Of a stretch of 64,000 bases of DNA, positions 61,610 through 64,000 are shown one piece after another. This DNA is from Ruminococcus sp. (GTDB lineage Bacteria; Bacillota; Clostridia; Oscillospirales; Acutalibacteraceae). A model generated the notes under the pieces. It saw nothing but the letters and a program-made list of their open reading frames with translations. It was not told the DNA's origin and made no database searches. The stretch lies in NCBI GenBank assembly GCA_017403985.1, contig JAFRDE010000001.1, forward strand, positions 124,001 through 188,000. The letters run 5' to 3'. The translations under genes and the position numbers were made by a program. Each line of letters begins with the position of its first letter. The first letter of the stretch is position 1.

Positions 61610-64000
61610 TTAAACTGCAGGGAATTTTTGACCAGGAGTGAATGTGCCGGTCTTGATCGGGCTGTAGGTGTAGGAGCCGCCGTCCTTGGTGTAGGAAACC
61701 ACTAAGAACTTTCCTCCGGTGAACTGGGAGTAATCGCAGCCCATGTAGAGGTCTGCACGGTTCAGATCGGAGAGCGACGTCGTCTTGATGCGGTAAGCAT
61801 ACGCGTCACCTACGCCGCGGCTCGCGCCGAGCTTCGCCGATCTAAAGTTATCGCCGGCATTGTCTGCACCGGAAGCCATAGACTGTACAAAGCTTTGGAT
61901 TGTAGAGGTATTCGCCGCCAAGGAATCGAATGCAGTGCTGTAAGTCGCATCCTTTGTCGACTCGCCGGTCTGGAAGATGACCAGTAATCCGCTGTCGCCG
62001 GTATACTTCTCGCCGGTAGCTTCATTGTTGCGGATGTTGATCAGCGTATCGGTATAGATCCTACCGGTAGAGGAGCTCGTCAGTTCCTGTGTGACGCCGA
62101 CCTTGTCGATGCCTGCCTGCCAGCCGGTACCGCGCAGTGCGGTGACCTCTGCGTCAGTCGCAACGAAGAACGGCTCGATGGAAATATTATCCGAAACGCT
62201 GTAGCCGAAGTTCGCCTGCGTGGACAGGATGGTCGGATAAGTGGAAGAGTTTCCTGCGCTATAGCTGCTGCCGGTACCGTACTTGATCCAGCCGGCAAAC
62301 TTATAGTCAGAATGACCGGAAGGCTTATTCGCGATGTACGATACGCCGAGGTCGACCTTTCTCGCCCATGTACCGGTAACGGTTTCCACCGGTGATCCGA
62401 GCACACCGCTTTCATTATAAGCATAGACCGTTGTCGTATACGTTGTATCGGTGGTAGTGCCGGTGAACTTCAGTTCATAAGGCGAGGAGTTATCAGCAGT
62501 GCCGATCGTGAAGTCGGTATTCTTGTTGAATACGGTGATATCGCTGATCTTCGCGAGCTTCTCAGCTACGTCGGAAGATCTCTTGGAGATATTGAGGGTA
62601 CCGCCTTCTGCCATCTCATCCTGATCAAGGTCGTAACCGGGCATCGAGTAAACTCTGGTGCTGTTACGTCCGGGATAAGTAAAGGTGTAGGTGGCAGCCG
62701 CGCTGTAGAACGCGTAGTAGGTGATATCGGAGTTGAAGGACGGGGTGATCGTCAGGTTCTTATAGTTGGAGTTGACTGGCACAAACTCGCCGTCTTCATT
62801 CTGCATATACCAACCGATGAACTTGTCGCTCGAGTTGGTAGCGGTAAAGGCGACTTTACCCTTTGTCGCGCTGGACTTCTTAACAGACGCCATACTGTAA
62901 TGGGTGTTGCTGAATTCGTCCACAAGATTCTCGCCCTTACCGGAATCCAGATCGCTATCGGAGACCGCTGCATAGTTTTCGCCGATCATGTTGTTGTCCA
63001 TCGGCGTATAAACGCCGTCGGAGAGGATACCTACGCGAACTTTACCTTCGATCAGGGTGTTGACGCCGTCGGCGTACCACTGACCGGAGTAACGGATCGC
63101 CTCAGACCATGTGCCGGGGTTCTCGTACGCGATCTTGACCGCCTTGCCCGTGACAGGATAGTCGGCAGCGAGCAGCTTGGACGCGATGTAGGAAGTGACG
63201 TCTTCATCGTTCACGACAGCGTCGGTGTAGGAAGCGGAGAGGTAGGAACCGCTGAGAACTTCCGTATTGTTAACGCTGTATACCTTCCAGTTGATCGAAT
63301 ATGCACCGGTATAATCTTCGCCGCTGCGGGTGCCGTTCTCAAAATCATACGCACCGCTCGAAGAATAAAGGTTGGTGTAGTAAGCGACGATACGATAAGT
63401 CTCGGTCGCGTTGTTGACCTTGTTGCCGTTGAGGTCGACACGGTTCTTACCGGAACGGTCGGTCAGGTAGCCGACGTCAGCCCAGTTGTCTACGCGATCC
63501 AAAGAGCCGGAACCGGCGGAATTGATCGTCGGGGCGGTCTTCATATCGCCGGACTTGAGCGCGAAGGTCAGGTCCATATCATCGGTATCGTAAATAATGC
63601 TGGTGCCGGTACCGTCTTTTTCATTGATATTATCAATGATAGAGATCGGCTCACGGTAGTCGTAGGTCTGGTAGATATGAGTGTTGTTAGCGGAATAATC
63701 AACATCGCTGACAGACTTGCTCTTATAGGTTGCGAGGAAGTTCGCGCCTGCACCGCTGCCGCCCCATCTTCTCGCATAGTTGTTGAAGGTGATGCCGGCG
63801 AGACCGTTATGGGTAAAGGTCAGAGGAGCGTAGAAGGAAGAGCCGTCATCAGAGGGGATCATCAGCTGACCGGGCCAGAAGCCGCTGTCGTAGCGGGTAT
63901 CGGTACCCCATGAGTACATCGCGACCAAACCGCCCCAGTCGTCCTTATCGATCTCATCGGTACGGACGTAAACCATGTGGGTCTCTAAGCTTTGTGAGCT
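61610..64000 (-). CDS. Giant secreted surface protein, C-terminal part (runs off the window)
   Basis: 797 codons are visible and the frame is open to the window edge, so the N-terminus is missing. The visible part aligns over its whole length with the C-terminal third of the protein at 51343-59172: a CBM26-like module (GGLVAMYSWG...GFWPGQLMIP...GITFNNY), then TILSTQANFGYSVSDNISIEPFF, LRGTGWQAGIDK and the end KTGTFTPGQKFPAV. It carries no LPxTG or transmembrane tail. It is followed 18 bases later by a 50-aa peptide gene, like its paralogue. Confidence 0.85.
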   Translation of the reverse strand, partial: SSQSLETHMVYVRTDEIDKDDWGGLVAMYSWGTDTRYDSGFWPGQLMIPSDDGSSFYAPLTFTHNGLAGITFNNYARRWGGSGAGANFLATYKSKSVSDVDYSANNTHIYQTYDYREPISIIDNINEKDGTGTSIIYDTDDMDLTFALKSGDMKTAPTINSAGSGSLDRVDNWADVGYLTDRSGKNRVDLNGNKVNNATETYRIVAYYTNLYSSSGAYDFENGTRSGEDYTGAYSINWKVYSVNNTEVLSGSYLSASYTDAVVNDEDVTSYIASKLLAADYPVTGKAVKIAYENPGTWSEAIRYSGQWYADGVNTLIEGKVRVGILSDGVYTPMDNNMIGENYAAVSDSDLDSGKGENLVDEFSNTHYSMASVKKSSATKGKVAFTATNSSDKFIGWYMQNEDGEFVPVNSNYKNLTITPSFNSDITYYAFYSAAATYTFTYPGRNSTRVYSMPGYDLDQDEMAEGGTLNISKRSSDVAEKLAKISDITVFNKNTDFTIGTADNSSPYELKFTGTTTDTTYTTTVYAYNESGVLGSPVETVTGTWARKVDLGVSYIANKPSGHSDYKFAGWIKYGTGSSYSAGNSSTYPTILSTQANFGYSVSDNISIEPFFVATDAEVTALRGTGWQAGIDKVGVTQELTSSSTGRIYTDTLINIRNNEATGEKYTGDSGLLVIFQTGESTKDATYSTAFDSLAANTSTIQSFVQSMASGADNAGDNFRSAKLGASRGVGDAYAYRIKTTSLSDLNRADLYMGCDYSQFTGGKFLVVSYTKDGGSYTYSPIKTGTFTPGQKFPAV

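Overview
The window is chromosomal DNA from a Gram-positive, probably spore-forming gut Clostridium, most likely a starch-degrading member of the Ruminococcaceae/Oscillospiraceae. The reasons are strong AGGAGG ribosome sites with frequent GTG and TTG starts, a SpoVM-like sporulation microprotein, ClpE, Rex, an ECF folate transporter under a tetrahydrofolate riboswitch, a dockerin-bearing pullulanase, and several dispersed palindromic repeats of a kind usual in these genomes. Species assignment is inference; no rRNA is present.

Layout. 1-16 kb is almost all minus strand: an F420-ligase-like gene, tRNA-Gly (plus) and tRNA-Gln (minus), a SecB-like chaperone, then a long housekeeping run read leftward (ecfA1-ecfA2-ecfT-truA-DUF5711-cvpA-pgsA-clpE), a methyltransferase, ruvC-ruvA-ruvB and a formate/nitrite channel. 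16-28 kb holds a GH13 enzyme fused to DUF1653, an LCP protein, yfbR, a plus-strand envelope operon (yfhO-like, dipeptidase, membrane protein, GT2, licD) and riboswitch-folT. 28-35 kb holds thrH and two extracellular pullulanases, one with a dockerin and a starch-binding module, the other membrane anchored. 35-48 kb is mixed housekeeping: LysM, spoVM, an RluA-family synthase, pgeF, a sigma-region-4 pair, an exonuclease, bipA and the redox operon acn-icd-rex.

48-64 kb is the accessory region and the most interesting part. All genes read leftward. Three transcription units each consist of one large secreted protein gene followed within 11-20 nt by a tiny gene: a giant protein (cut by the window edge) plus a 50-aa peptide, a leucine-rich-repeat protein plus a 41-aa peptide, and a 2,609-aa protein plus a second 50-aa peptide. 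Each unit ends in its own hairpin. The three peptides share the core DVI(L/V)TSxxExD, and two are 47/50 identical. Directly downstream lies a three-gene operon: a PqqD-family protein (the peptide-recognition fold of RiPP pathways), an HPr-kinase-like protein that appears to have lost its P-loop, and an ABC exporter. I read this as a candidate undescribed peptide-tagging, modification or export system tied to large surface proteins. The giants carry modules resembling CBM26, which would link them to the pullulanases. This is inference from sequence and context.
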